A stretch of DNA of 64,000 bases, taken from the NCBI GenBank assembly GCA_024233115.1, contig JACKQB010000002.1, positions 1 to 64,000 on the forward strand. The letters are read 5' to 3'. The position numbers and the translations under genes were made by a program. Origin of the DNA: Akkermansiaceae bacterium (GTDB lineage Bacteria > Verrucomicrobiota > Verrucomicrobiia > Verrucomicrobiales > Akkermansiaceae). The notes beneath the pieces were generated by a model. The model was not told the origin of the DNA. It saw only the letters and a program-made list of their open reading frames with translations, and ran no database searches. Positions 43,319 through 51,620 of this stretch are shown in pieces (positions within the stretch are counted from its first letter, which is position 1; every line of letters begins with the position of its first letter).

Positions 43319-43564
43319 ATGATTACCATCGACATATCATCACTCTATGCTGAAACGGGCACAGCCAAGCTGACAGATATTCCTGTTTATGAGGATAAGA
43401 TCAAAAAACTGACACCGCCCGGTTCAGATGTGACAATTACCGGCCACGGTCCTGTTTGGCTTTATCTTAGACTTGCGCACGCCCTGCATGGGATCGCCCG
43501 CATACTGATTTATGATTCTCCTGTGACAGGCCCAGTGGTAATTTTTAACCACAATCCACGCTAA
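43319..43564 (+). CDS. csx3: Csx3-type ring nuclease (Crn3)
   Basis: The 81-residue protein (start ATG at 43319, two bases after the upstream stop) has the Csx3 pattern: a beta-rich N-terminus, TGHGPVWLYLRLAHALHGIARILIYD, and GPVVIFNHNP at the end. Csx3 proteins cleave cyclic tetra-adenylate as cooperating dimers and so switch off or tune type III signalling. Placement immediately after the membrane CARF gene suggests that its signal is cA4 (inference). Confidence 0.85.
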   Translation: MITIDISSLYAETGTAKLTDIPVYEDKIKKLTPPGSDVTITGHGPVWLYLRLAHALHGIARILIYDSPVTGPVVIFNHNPR

Positions 43565-43597
43565 AATTATACTGCGCTTCAGGCTTGATCCACCGTT

Positions 43598-44668
43598 ATG
43601 AAAACCACCCTTCTTGCCACCACCGGGCTCTCCCCCGCTATCGTGACTGAGACAGTCTGGGCACTTGCCCAGATGGACCCACCCGTCATTCCCAACTACG
43701 TAGAAATCATTACTACCAAGACGGGAAAAAATACCTGTAAGGAAGCTCTGCACACTCCGCTAAAAACATGGGGAGGAAAAACTGTGTGGGAAACATTGCG
43801 AGAACATGTGGGGGCCGGACCCGGGCAACTCATCGCCCTGCCCGTCCAGTGCATTCATATCCCTGATCACAGCTCGGGACGATCGATCGATCTGGATGAC
43901 ATTCAAACTCCCGAAGAAAACTCAGCGGCTGCGGAATTTATTTTTTCCCGTGTCTGGAATGTGGTGAGGGACAGCGACCAGTGCCTTGTCGCCAGCATTG
44001 CGGGGGGCAGAAAAACCATGGGAGCACTACTGCACGCCGCAGTCAGCCTGATCGGCAGAGAAACAGATCTACTCACACACATCCTGGTGAATCCTCCCTA
44101 CGATACCCTGCGTGGCTTCTTTTTCCCGGGGCAGCCCGGCGGCGATTTGCTCGATTGGAATAAGAATATACACTCCCCGGACAAAGCTGTGCCGATCCTC
44201 GCCGAGGTTCCCTTTGTCCCCCTGCGCAACCGTTTCAAAGACCTCGACGATTTACCAGGATCCTTCATCAGACTGAAAAACAACCTCAGTAGCCAACTCG
44301 CCCGTGATTCAGCGGATGCTGTATCGATCGAGATCGACTATAATGGCAACTGCCTCACGGTAGGAGGGCTCCCCAATCAAAACGTAAACATCCGTCAGCT
44401 CAGCCTACTGCACTTCCTGCTGGCTTGCAACGAGGAGAATGCCATTCCCCCGTCCCAGGCTGTGGCTGCCGATACTTACAACGACTGGCTCAATAGTGTT
44501 AGGCAAATAATAGGAGAGACACCTCCCAACATGGATGAGGAGGATTTCAGAAAAATTCTCAGCGCCCTGAGAACTCAGACTCTCAAAAAAGCACCTTGGC
44601 AACCAGCCAGCGGGACACTGAAACAAGCTCCTTTCGTTCTTAATGTCGTGCGACGTGTGCACCGTTGA
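43598..44668 (+). CDS. CARF-domain protein of the NE0113/TIGR02584 family
   Basis: The 356-residue protein starts TLLATTGLSPAIVTETVWALA and has VASIAGGRKTMGALLHAAVSLIG (about 128-150) and HILVNPPY, the marks of the Cas_NE0113 CARF family, which databases often label Csm6 or ring nuclease. No HEPN R-x4-H motif is visible in the C-terminal part, which is helical and may be a winged helix. It may therefore degrade or sense cyclic oligoadenylate rather than cut RNA. It is the last gene before array 1. Confidence 0.8.
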   Translation: MKTTLLATTGLSPAIVTETVWALAQMDPPVIPNYVEIITTKTGKNTCKEALHTPLKTWGGKTVWETLREHVGAGPGQLIALPVQCIHIPDHSSGRSIDLDDIQTPEENSAAAEFIFSRVWNVVRDSDQCLVASIAGGRKTMGALLHAAVSLIGRETDLLTHILVNPPYDTLRGFFFPGQPGGDLLDWNKNIHSPDKAVPILAEVPFVPLRNRFKDLDDLPGSFIRLKNNLSSQLARDSADAVSIEIDYNGNCLTVGGLPNQNVNIRQLSLLHFLLACNEENAIPPSQAVAADTYNDWLNSVRQIIGETPPNMDEEDFRKILSALRTQTLKKAPWQPASGTLKQAPFVLNVVRRVHR

Positions 44669-44797
44669 CATACCTCAATCGGGGTGGAAAACGCCGCCGG
44701 CCTGCCAAAACCCATAACTTACTCATAAAGAATGATCAAACTGATATGGGAGATGTGAAACCTTGCACCCGCCGTGAAAAATTCCATGCTCAAGTTG

Positions 44798-44855
44798 GAG
44801 GTCTGCCAAAACTGCCTTCTTGACTCTTGAGGATCAATGACTCAAGATAGGTGCA
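44798..44855 (+). promoter_or_regulatory. Leader of CRISPR array 1
   Basis: GAGGTCTGCCAAA (44798-44810) ends exactly 45 bp before the first repeat, as does the same motif before array 2 (50273-50285). Both leaders end in GGTGCA at the repeat. This fixes the direction of both arrays as plus. Confidence 0.7.
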
Positions 44856-45726
44856 GTCCCGAGAGGGATGTTTGCCGAAAGGCATTGATGACTCAGCCAA
44901 CCGTTTGCGGGTATCCTCAAGCTCATTGACCTGGTCCCGAGAGGGATGTTTGCCGAAAGGCATTGATGACGGACGGATATGGGTGATTATTGTCTTAATT
45001 TTCAATAGTGTCCCGGGAGGGATGTTTGCCGAAAGGCATTGATGACCTTGGCGGCTTGGCGTCTCCTTTTCTTTTTCATAACTTGAGTCCCGGGAGGGAT
45101 GTTTGCCGAAAGGCATTGATGACGCGGCGATGATTACGAGGAACTGGTTTTGGTCTGTCATGGTCCCGGGAGGGATGTTTGCCGAAAGGCATTGATGACT
45201 CGGGCGAGTTCAGGCGTGCGTGGCGAGGATGAACCTCAGTCCCAGGAGGGATGTTTGCCGAAAGGCATTGATGACGATACTGCTCCAGGAACAGAGACTC
45301 TCACTCCAGAGAGGTCCCGGGAGGGATGTTTGCCGAAAGGCATTGATGACCTCCGCGAACACTAACAGGCGGATCACAGGAGCCACCACGTCCCGGGAGG
45401 GATGTTTGCCGAAAGGCATTGATGACTAGCCGATCCCCAGTCGCTCACACAGCAGTCACCTCTAGTCCCGAGAGGGATGTTTGCCGAAAGGCATTGATGA
45501 CCCTGTTCAGGACAATCCCCATCAGGATCCTGAGTCTCTGTCCCGAGAGGGATGTTTGCCGAAAGGCATTGATGACTCCCATTGTGGCCTATGAAAAGGA
45601 GAGACGATGTTAAAGTCCCGAGAGGGATGTTTGCCGAAAGGCATTGATGACATTACAGTGAATGCAACAGCATGGATTTCGTCATCGCTGGTCCCGAGAG
45701 GGATGTTTGCCGAAGGAGTTACGGAC
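44856..45726 (+). CRISPR. CRISPR array 1: 12 repeats, 11 spacers
   Basis: The 37-bp repeat starts GTCCCGAGAGGGATGTTTGC and ends CGAAAGGCATTGATGAC. Copies begin at 44856, 44934, 45010, 45087, 45163, 45239, 45314, 45390, 45465, 45540, 45615 and 45691. Copies 3-5, 7 and 8 have GGGAG in place of GAGAG, copy 6 has CAGGAG, and the last copy is degenerate at its 3' end (GGAGTTACGGAC). Spacers are 38-41 bp. The degenerate copy lies on the right, so the leader is on the left and new spacers enter there. Confidence 0.98.
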
Positions 45727-45784
45727 ATCGCCGTGACGTCAGACAGTTTCCCTTTCAGGGGTATCCGTGGCATACCATACAGCC

Positions 45785-45998
45785 ATGAATAACGTCACAC
45801 CTGACCATCACCTCGCTATTACCGGGCAGGAAGCTCGCCTAACAACATTGGCAAACGAGCTTTCCGCACCGGAAATACCGACATCCGGAGAAAGCACGCT
45901 GCACTGGATTAGGGACCTGGTTTTTCCTGATCGTTTTCGCCATCACATTTGTGCAGGTGCTCATGCAAGAAGCTTCGGGAAATTCTAAATCTTCCTGA
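45785..45998 (+). CDS. Small membrane protein with probable frameshift
   Basis: The frame from the ATG at 45785 (MNNVTPDHHLAITG) stops at 45988 as a 67-residue protein without a membrane segment. One base fewer in the T5 run at 45921-45925 would give LVFLIVFAITFVQVLMQEAS, a membrane helix, ending at 45998. The repaired protein (70 aa) has the same layout as the next gene. So this is a frameshifted copy, a slippage site, or a sequence error. Confidence 0.4.
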
Positions 45999-46056
45999 CA
46001 TCCGCCCGACATCACACCACTTGCCCAAGGTCAGCACTACGTCATATACTGTAGCC

Positions 46057-46203
46057 ATGAAAAACATCACCCCATCGCGCCACTCCAAAAAACGCTCGTT
46101 AATTAAATCCGTCCTCTATTTCGTCGGTTTAATCTATACGATTTGGGAAGTCCGTAGCCTGATCGGCGTCATTATGAACGCCTCCCGGAAATCCCGACGT
46201 TAA
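46057..46203 (+). CDS. Small membrane protein (48 aa)
   Basis: The 48-residue protein begins MKNITPSRHSKKRSL and has one hydrophobic helix (VLYFVGLIYTIWEV) and a basic tail (NASRKSRR). Its start context GTAGCCATGAAAAACATCAC resembles that of the gene at 45785 (CAGCCATGAATAACGTCAC), so the two look like paralogues. Both lie between CRISPR array 1 and the coiled-coil membrane protein. Function unknown. Confidence 0.5.
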   Translation: MKNITPSRHSKKRSLIKSVLYFVGLIYTIWEVRSLIGVIMNASRKSRR

Positions 46204-46261
46204 GATCGACTCGACGCAACCGCAACTATAACCCCCATAATCCCCTACCCATCTAATCATT

Positions 46262-47464
46262 ATGAAACAGGAATCCTCATCCACCTCTAAGCAACACACT
46301 GAAAGCGCGTGGACTATCGCCACCCGCGTGATCAAAGCCATCAGCAAGTTCGCCGCCTTCGTCGGCATACCCTTGTTCGTGATTGGCCTGATTATCTACT
46401 GCCTGGCAGTTTATTTTGTGCACCGTGAAATCACAGACAAAGCGGTGTCCATCACCCAGGCGGCGGGCACATCAGCGGAGTTCATGGACTTTTTTGGGGA
46501 TTTTCTTCCATGGCTATTTACCTTTGCCCTGGTCCCTCTGGTTCTGCGCTTTATCCTCGATTGCATCAATCCTTTCGGAGATTCCTCCCAAAACCTAAAA
46601 AAACTAAGTTATGCCGCCCTCATCCTCATAGCCCTGGCTAGCCTCATCCCGCTGCTGCGCACCATCCGCGGCGTGGACGCAGACGGGCTGCCAGTTCGCA
46701 TGGAGCGCAGCGATCCAGCAACCGCACAATGGTTCGCGCCCAACGGCTCAGCCGTCATCTTCGTCTCCCGCGAGAGCGACGGCAGCCAGGCCTTCTGGAA
46801 CCGCCCGGGAACTACACCGCAAACTGCCACCATCAGCAAGCCGGTTACCCGTGCGGACCGCCAAGAGTGGGAAGCTGCTGAAAAGAAAAAGAAACAGCAA
46901 GCTGAGAAGAAGGCAGCGGAGCGCAAAAAGGAGGAGGAGGCCCAGCGTGAAGCCCGTGAGGAGAAGAACCACCTGGCACGTGAGCAGGCGTTGCAGAAGA
47001 CCCTCATCGAGGAACGCCAGCGCCATGAGTTAGAGCGCAAACGCCTTGAGGAGGAAAAAGCCCGCCTGAAACATCTGCAGGCTTCCCCCAAAAATTATCC
47101 TGCACCCGGCACAAACCGCCCTGTCATCACCCGCCCGTCCCAAGCCGGGCCATCCACAGCGAGGGTTTCACCACCCGCAGCCCCCCGGTCTGCTCCGCTC
47201 TACCGAGGTAAGATATTCAGATGCACTGTCAATGGCCGAAGCACGGTCGTCTGGACTGACGGGCCGGTTTCGGCTTGGGCTGACCGGGGTGCGCCACGCC
47301 GACTGTCTGCCGGTCAACGCATAACTTTTCACCGGTGTCAGGTCATTTATGTCCGCCCTTTGGCTCCATCAGCTCAGCGCGTGTATTATGCCTCTGCGCA
47401 CGGTTCTCAGCAGGACGGTAACGCAGCGCTGGAGCGGGCAGTGCAGGAGCAGTTAAACCGCTAA
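46262..47464 (+). CDS. Membrane protein with coiled coil, CRISPR-associated by position
   Basis: The 400-residue protein has three hydrophobic segments (about 30-58, 80-101, 116-137), a short globular part (APNGSAVIFVSRESDGSQAFW), a strongly charged Lys/Glu/Arg coiled coil (about 200-280), a Pro-rich linker and a C-terminal domain with RGKIFRCTVNGRSTVVWTDGPVSAWADRG. No family is recognised. It lies 14 bp before the reverse transcriptase gene and could share its transcript. It may be a membrane effector or simply cargo; the sequence does not decide. Confidence 0.7.
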   Translation: MKQESSSTSKQHTESAWTIATRVIKAISKFAAFVGIPLFVIGLIIYCLAVYFVHREITDKAVSITQAAGTSAEFMDFFGDFLPWLFTFALVPLVLRFILDCINPFGDSSQNLKKLSYAALILIALASLIPLLRTIRGVDADGLPVRMERSDPATAQWFAPNGSAVIFVSRESDGSQAFWNRPGTTPQTATISKPVTRADRQEWEAAEKKKKQQAEKKAAERKKEEEAQREAREEKNHLAREQALQKTLIEERQRHELERKRLEEEKARLKHLQASPKNYPAPGTNRPVITRPSQAGPSTARVSPPAAPRSAPLYRGKIFRCTVNGRSTVVWTDGPVSAWADRGAPRRLSAGQRITFHRCQVIYVRPLAPSAQRVYYASAHGSQQDGNAALERAVQEQLNR

Positions 47465-47477
47465 TCCCCGTTCTAAC

Positions 47478-48761
47478 ATGCGATCAATCACCCTTGATGA
47501 AGTGCTGCATCACGCGAATGTCAGCAGGGCATGGGAAAAAGTCAGGAACAACCGAGGCGCGGCTGGCGAGGACTCTGTCAGTATAGCCGAACTGGAATCA
47601 TGCTTTAGTTCAATTTGGCCGGGAGTTGAAACATCCATCCGCCAGCGGAGGTATCAGGTTGCCCCGCTCCGCCCAGTCAGTATTCCCAAGCCATCCGGTG
47701 GCCGCAGAAAGCTGCTGATCCCATCGGTGATCGATCGAATTGTCCAGCAATCCCTCGCCTCGACTTTCGGCAGGCGCTGGGAGCACCGGTTTCTGGACAA
47801 TTCCTATGCCTACCGCCCGGGCCGTGGCGCGCATGGGGCTATACAACAAGTGCTGCTTGATGCTGGCCGCTTATCCTCGCCTTTCGGGCTGAGAATCGAT
47901 ATACAGGATTTTTTTGACACTGTCTCTCGTGCTCAGATTGAGCGCATCATCGGCGAAACTGGATGTGATGAGGATGTAGCGAACCTGGTGCATGGCGTGC
48001 TCGGGGCTCCATCAGCATCTCTGACAGGCCCCGTTGCCAGGATTGCTGGTATACCGCAGGGTAGCCCGCTTTCTCCCGTCATCTCCAATGCCATCCTGCA
48101 TCACTTTGATACGGTGATCACCCGCCAGAACATCGTGTTGATGCGCTACGCCGACGACATGCTCATGATACTCCCCAGCGAGCAATCAGCCCACGAGGCA
48201 CACAAGAGCGCAGTTTCTGCACTCACCGATTTGGAGCTCCGCCTGAATGAAAAGAAAACCCGCATCGCTCCGCTAAACCAGATTTCATTTCTGGGATTTG
48301 GCTTCGAGAGAAATGGCTTAGGCCAATGGCATAGCCAGCTGCCACTGGAGACCTGTGATGCCTGCCGCGCTCATTTACGCCGTATGGAAGACTCCGCCAA
48401 ATCTCCTGCCGAAATGGCACGTTTTCTAAACCAGTGGGCATCCTATTTTCTTCCTTCACCTGAAGACCGCTTCAGACACGGGTCCTTCCTTACAGAAATA
48501 GAAACCCTCTTTCATCTCCCCCAATCCTCCACCTCAAGCCACTCATCCAGACAGAAACCCCCACAAGCTAGGCCGCCGGAATCATTCTCTTATGATGGAT
48601 CATCATCGCACTCTCAAGAATACAAGAAGGGCTGGTGGGCAGCTCGCTTCATTCTCCGTCGCACCCGCATGGGCCTCACATTCAAGCGCAAGGGCCTGTT
48701 ACCCATCCCATCCGGTCTCCGCATCAATGTGGCTGGACATCACTTTCACATCCGTTTCTAA
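47478..48761 (+). CDS. Reverse transcriptase next to cas1 (group II intron-like)
   Basis: The 427-residue protein has the RT motifs in order: RPVSIPKPSGGRRKLLIPSVIDRIVQQSL, FLDNSYAYRPGRGAHGAI, LRIDIQDFFDTVSR (first catalytic Asp), GIPQGSPLSPVISNAILHHFD, the catalytic YADD in LMRYADDMLMIL, and LRLNEKKTRIAP with FLGFGFE. This is the group II intron-like type found with CRISPR cas1 genes, where it allows spacers to be taken from RNA. There is no fused Cas6 or Cas1 domain. cas1 starts two bases after its stop. Confidence 0.93.
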   Translation: MRSITLDEVLHHANVSRAWEKVRNNRGAAGEDSVSIAELESCFSSIWPGVETSIRQRRYQVAPLRPVSIPKPSGGRRKLLIPSVIDRIVQQSLASTFGRRWEHRFLDNSYAYRPGRGAHGAIQQVLLDAGRLSSPFGLRIDIQDFFDTVSRAQIERIIGETGCDEDVANLVHGVLGAPSASLTGPVARIAGIPQGSPLSPVISNAILHHFDTVITRQNIVLMRYADDMLMILPSEQSAHEAHKSAVSALTDLELRLNEKKTRIAPLNQISFLGFGFERNGLGQWHSQLPLETCDACRAHLRRMEDSAKSPAEMARFLNQWASYFLPSPEDRFRHGSFLTEIETLFHLPQSSTSSHSSRQKPPQARPPESFSYDGSSSHSQEYKKGWWAARFILRRTRMGLTFKRKGLLPIPSGLRINVAGHHFHIRF

Positions 48762-48763
48762 CC

Positions 48764-49750
48764 ATGGTGATCGCAGCACACACCCCCTCCACCAGAGTCA
48801 GCCTGCAGCGGCGCACCATCTGCGTGCAGAATCCCGAGGGCGAAACTTGCCGTGTCCCCATCGAGGAAGTGGAACGTGTCATTCTTGGCTCACGGGTTTC
48901 GGTAACATCCGCATGCCTTGCCAGATTGTTAGGAACAGGTATCCCGGTCGCAATCATCTCCACTGGCGGTAGATACCTCGGCTCCTTTGAACCAGCTACC
49001 CCACCCCGCGGACTGGCTAAACGCCTTCAGATGGCCAGCTCCGCTGACCTTGGAACCCGGCTCTCCATTGCTACTTCCCTGCTCGATTCCAAGTTCTATA
49101 ATATGCGGCGTGCATTGGCACGTCTGAACCAGCGAAGACGGCAGTTCGATCCCCAAGTGCTCACCCAGTTCAAACACCTAGCCAGAGATCTCACGCGAGC
49201 CGAGAGCATTGAAAGCCTCAGGGGGCTGGAAGGTGCCGCCACGGCGCGCTACTATCAACAATGGGCTACCTTCCTCCCGCCTGAATTTTCCTTCGTCCGC
49301 CGCTCCCGTAGGCCTCCGCTCAATGCTGTCAATGCAGTCATTTCCTACACCTCTTCCCTGGTGTATGGAGAAATACTCTCCGCCTGTCAGGCGAGGGGAT
49401 TGGAAACGGCATTCGCCTACCTTCATGAAACCACTGACGATCGCCACTCGCTACCGCTTGACCTCATGGAGCCATACAGACCATGCCTCATCGAACCTCT
49501 CGCCCTGCGGATGTTCTCGCTGGGTATTCTCAATGAGCGTCATTTCCAGCCCCACGGCCAGGGTATCTACCTTGCCCCCCTAGGTCGTCAGCTACTGCTT
49601 GAACAGTATGAAGACAGACTGACACGCCCTTTTTTAAACCCGGCCACAGAGTGCAGAACCACCTTCCGTCAGCTCCTTCGGCAATGCCCTCTGGATCTTA
49701 AAATAGCTCTGGCCAACCCCGCTTGCTACAGCCCGTTTAAGATGCCGTGA
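48764..49750 (+). CDS. cas1: CRISPR integrase Cas1
   Basis: From the ATG at 48764 (MVIAAHTPSTRVSLQRRT) it has 328 residues; the frame is open further upstream only inside the RT gene. Catalytic residues are in place: Glu in SLRGLEGAATARYYQQW (about 155), His in YLHETTDDRHSLPLDLMEPYRP (about 220) and the Glu of that block (about 235). Cas1 with Cas2 inserts new spacers at the leader end. The stop overlaps the GTG start of cas2 (GTGA). Confidence 0.95.
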   Translation: MVIAAHTPSTRVSLQRRTICVQNPEGETCRVPIEEVERVILGSRVSVTSACLARLLGTGIPVAIISTGGRYLGSFEPATPPRGLAKRLQMASSADLGTRLSIATSLLDSKFYNMRRALARLNQRRRQFDPQVLTQFKHLARDLTRAESIESLRGLEGAATARYYQQWATFLPPEFSFVRRSRRPPLNAVNAVISYTSSLVYGEILSACQARGLETAFAYLHETTDDRHSLPLDLMEPYRPCLIEPLALRMFSLGILNERHFQPHGQGIYLAPLGRQLLLEQYEDRLTRPFLNPATECRTTFRQLLRQCPLDLKIALANPACYSPFKMP

Positions 49751-50127
49751 CCAGCATCACGCCACAAACACGGGAACGATCCACAGATGCATGGTGGGAT
49801 GAGTTCTTTCCTGCCAAGCCCTATAAAAAACCACCCGGTTACCCTCTCATGCTCCGCCTCATCATCTATGACATCAGCTGCCCGAAACGTCTCCGCAGTA
49901 TCGCCAGAGTCTGTGAAGACTACGGCCTCCGGGTGCAAAAAAGCGTCTTTGAATGCTGGCTTGAAAATGAGCGCTTTGATCGCCTGTGGCAGGAACTGCT
50001 TGACCAGATGCACCTTCAGGAGGACTCCATCTGCGCCTACTCACTGGATGCATCCGCCGCATCCGCCCGCAGGGGAGCGGGCAATTTGACTAACCTCACG
50101 GAAAAACGCAGCCAGCTCATTGTATGA
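49747..50127 (+). CDS. cas2: CRISPR Cas2 with N-terminal extension
   Basis: The GTG at 49747 overlaps the cas1 stop and gives 126 residues. The Cas2 fold begins at LRLIIYDISCPKRLRSIARVCEDYG, about 34 residues in, with RVQKSVFECWLENERF and later QLHEDS-type sequence. The extra N-terminal part has DAWWDEFFP, and a second cas2 at 52488 has a matching WWDEAF. That shared extension argues for the GTG start over the internal ATG at 49849. Confidence 0.9.
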   Translation: MTSITPQTRERSTDAWWDEFFPAKPYKKPPGYPLMLRLIIYDISCPKRLRSIARVCEDYGLRVQKSVFECWLENERFDRLWQELLDQMHLQEDSICAYSLDASAASARRGAGNLTNLTEKRSQLIV

Positions 50128-50272
50128 AAAATTTTAGGGGCTGACCTACCTCCGGAACCCTGAAAAGGGCTGCAATATGCCAATAGCCATAAGAAGCTCT
50201 TTCTATGTGTGTTATACACTTTCGTGTGCGTAAAACATCAAACATGAAACCAATCCGTTACCACCAATTTCC

Positions 50273-50330
50273 GAGGTCTGCCAAACATACACTCTTGCCA
50301 TCTGAGTATAAGCAGGTTAAGACTGGTGCA
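50273..50330 (+). promoter_or_regulatory. Leader of CRISPR array 2
   Basis: GAGGTCTGCCAAA at 50273-50285 ends 45 bp before the first repeat, the same spacing as in array 1, and the leader ends in ACTGGTGCA. The rest of the 45 bp is only partly alike (CTCTTG and AAGA are shared), which points to the motif itself being functional. Confidence 0.7.
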
Positions 50331-51056
50331 GTCCCGAAGGGGGCTTTTGCCGAAAGGCATTGATGACAACACTGTAGGTCAATTCAGTAGTATTCATAAT
50401 TTTTTAGTCCCGAAGGGGGCTTTTGCCGAAAGGCATTGATGACCGGCGAATACCAACAGGCGTATCACAGGAGCCACCACAAGTCCCGAAGGGGGCTTTT
50501 GCCGAAAGGCATTGATGACATGGATTCATCGACTGATCCTTTGATCAAGTTTCCGTAACGGGTCCCGAAGGGGGCTTTTGCCGAAAGGCATTGATGACTT
50601 GCGGCCGAATCTCTTCAATTGAGTTCCGTGGTCGTAGTCCCGAAGGGGGCTTTTGCCGAAAGGCATTGATGACCGAGGATGAATAGGCCGAATACAAGTA
50701 ATAATGGTTTTAGGTCCCGAAGGGGGCTTTTGCCGAAAGGCATTGATGACTTGTCTTCTTTTGAGATATTGTAGGTAGTATTCATAATTGTCCCGAAGGG
50801 GGCTTTTGCCGAAAGGCATTGATGACTAGGACATGGAGGAAAGAAAAAGGAGTTGTCCACCAGTCCCGAAGGGGGCTTTTGCCGAAAGGCATTGATGACA
50901 TAATTGACATTTTTTTTCTTACCCTGTCAGTATCATCAAGTCCCGAAGGAGGCTTTTGCCGAAAGGCATTGATGACGCGGCTCCCACTCCTCAACGCAGG
51001 GGAGCTTCAGCCAATTGGTCCCGAGAGGGGCTTTTGCCTAAATTGACATTGACGAC
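50331..51056 (+). CRISPR. CRISPR array 2: 10 repeats, 9 spacers
   Basis: The 37-bp repeat starts GTCCCGAAGGGGGCTTTTGC and ends CGAAAGGCATTGATGAC. Copies begin at 50331, 50407, 50483, 50562, 50637, 50714, 50790, 50863, 50940 and 51018. Copy 9 has one change (GGAGG) and copy 10 is degenerate (TTGCCTAAATTGACATTGAC). Spacers are 36-42 bp. The repeat shares its 3' 18 bases with array 1. The leader is on the left, next to cas2. Confidence 0.98.
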
Positions 51057-51125
51057 AACCCGTCTTCATTAGCCTCCAAATTAGATATCCATCAAATCCA
51101 TCAAATACAACAAACACTTCAATTC

Positions 51126-51443
51126 ATGAAATTTATCGCCTTGCAATCAATGCAACTCAATTACGTCCGGGTAAGCCTCGGATACCGTGAATGGCCTGAC
51201 GGGACGTTCAGAGAAATGTATGACTACATGAACATGAAGCTCAAACCGGGAGAGAACTTTATTCTTCCCCGGTCCATTGGTTGCGGCACGATCCGTGGCA
51301 AGCTTTCTCGTCCAAGCAACTGTAGCCATGCTGCGCTTGAATGGAAATCCGACCATGAATTTACATTTGATCCGGATTCTTTGGAGAATGAATCTTTTCC
51401 ATTTGAACTCGAGGGGCTTTTCCGACTAGAAATCTCTAAGTAA
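51126..51443 (+). CDS. Small hypothetical protein after array 2
   Basis: The 105-residue protein begins MKFIALQSMQLNYVRVSLGY and appears mixed alpha/beta, with no membrane segment and no recognised domain. It has a plausible codon use and its own start 69 bp after the array. It could be an anti-CRISPR-like or accessory protein, or unrelated. Function unknown. Confidence 0.45.
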   Translation: MKFIALQSMQLNYVRVSLGYREWPDGTFREMYDYMNMKLKPGENFILPRSIGCGTIRGKLSRPSNCSHAALEWKSDHEFTFDPDSLENESFPFELEGLFRLEISK

Positions 51444-51583
51444 GCGGCCGTCCAAACCTGAGTGATTAGCTCGGTCACAATACCTGGCACCCCAATGATA
51501 GCAAAATAGCACATGCTCTTGGGAAACCCCTTCCTCGTCAAGCGGACAGCTCTAAAGTAGAAATTTGTTGCAGTATCAAAACA

Positions 51584-51620
51584 GTCCGGTGAGGAGCATT
51601 GGCAAAATGGCATTCATGAC
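51584..51620 (+). repeat. Orphan degenerate CRISPR repeat
   Basis: This 37-bp stretch (GTCCGGTGAGGAGCATTGGC... GGCATTCATGAC) lines up without gaps to the array 2 repeat at 26 of 37 positions, including GTCC at the start and GGCATT-ATGAC at the end. There is no second copy next to it. It is probably the relic of a lost array. A GACGTCC/GGACGTC inverted pair overlaps its end. Confidence 0.6.

Noticed and set aside
44790..45161. Open frames running through the CRISPR arrays
   Set aside because: They consist of repeat-encoded peptides (such as SSMPFGKHPSRD) joined by spacers; they are a by-product of repeat length and not genes.
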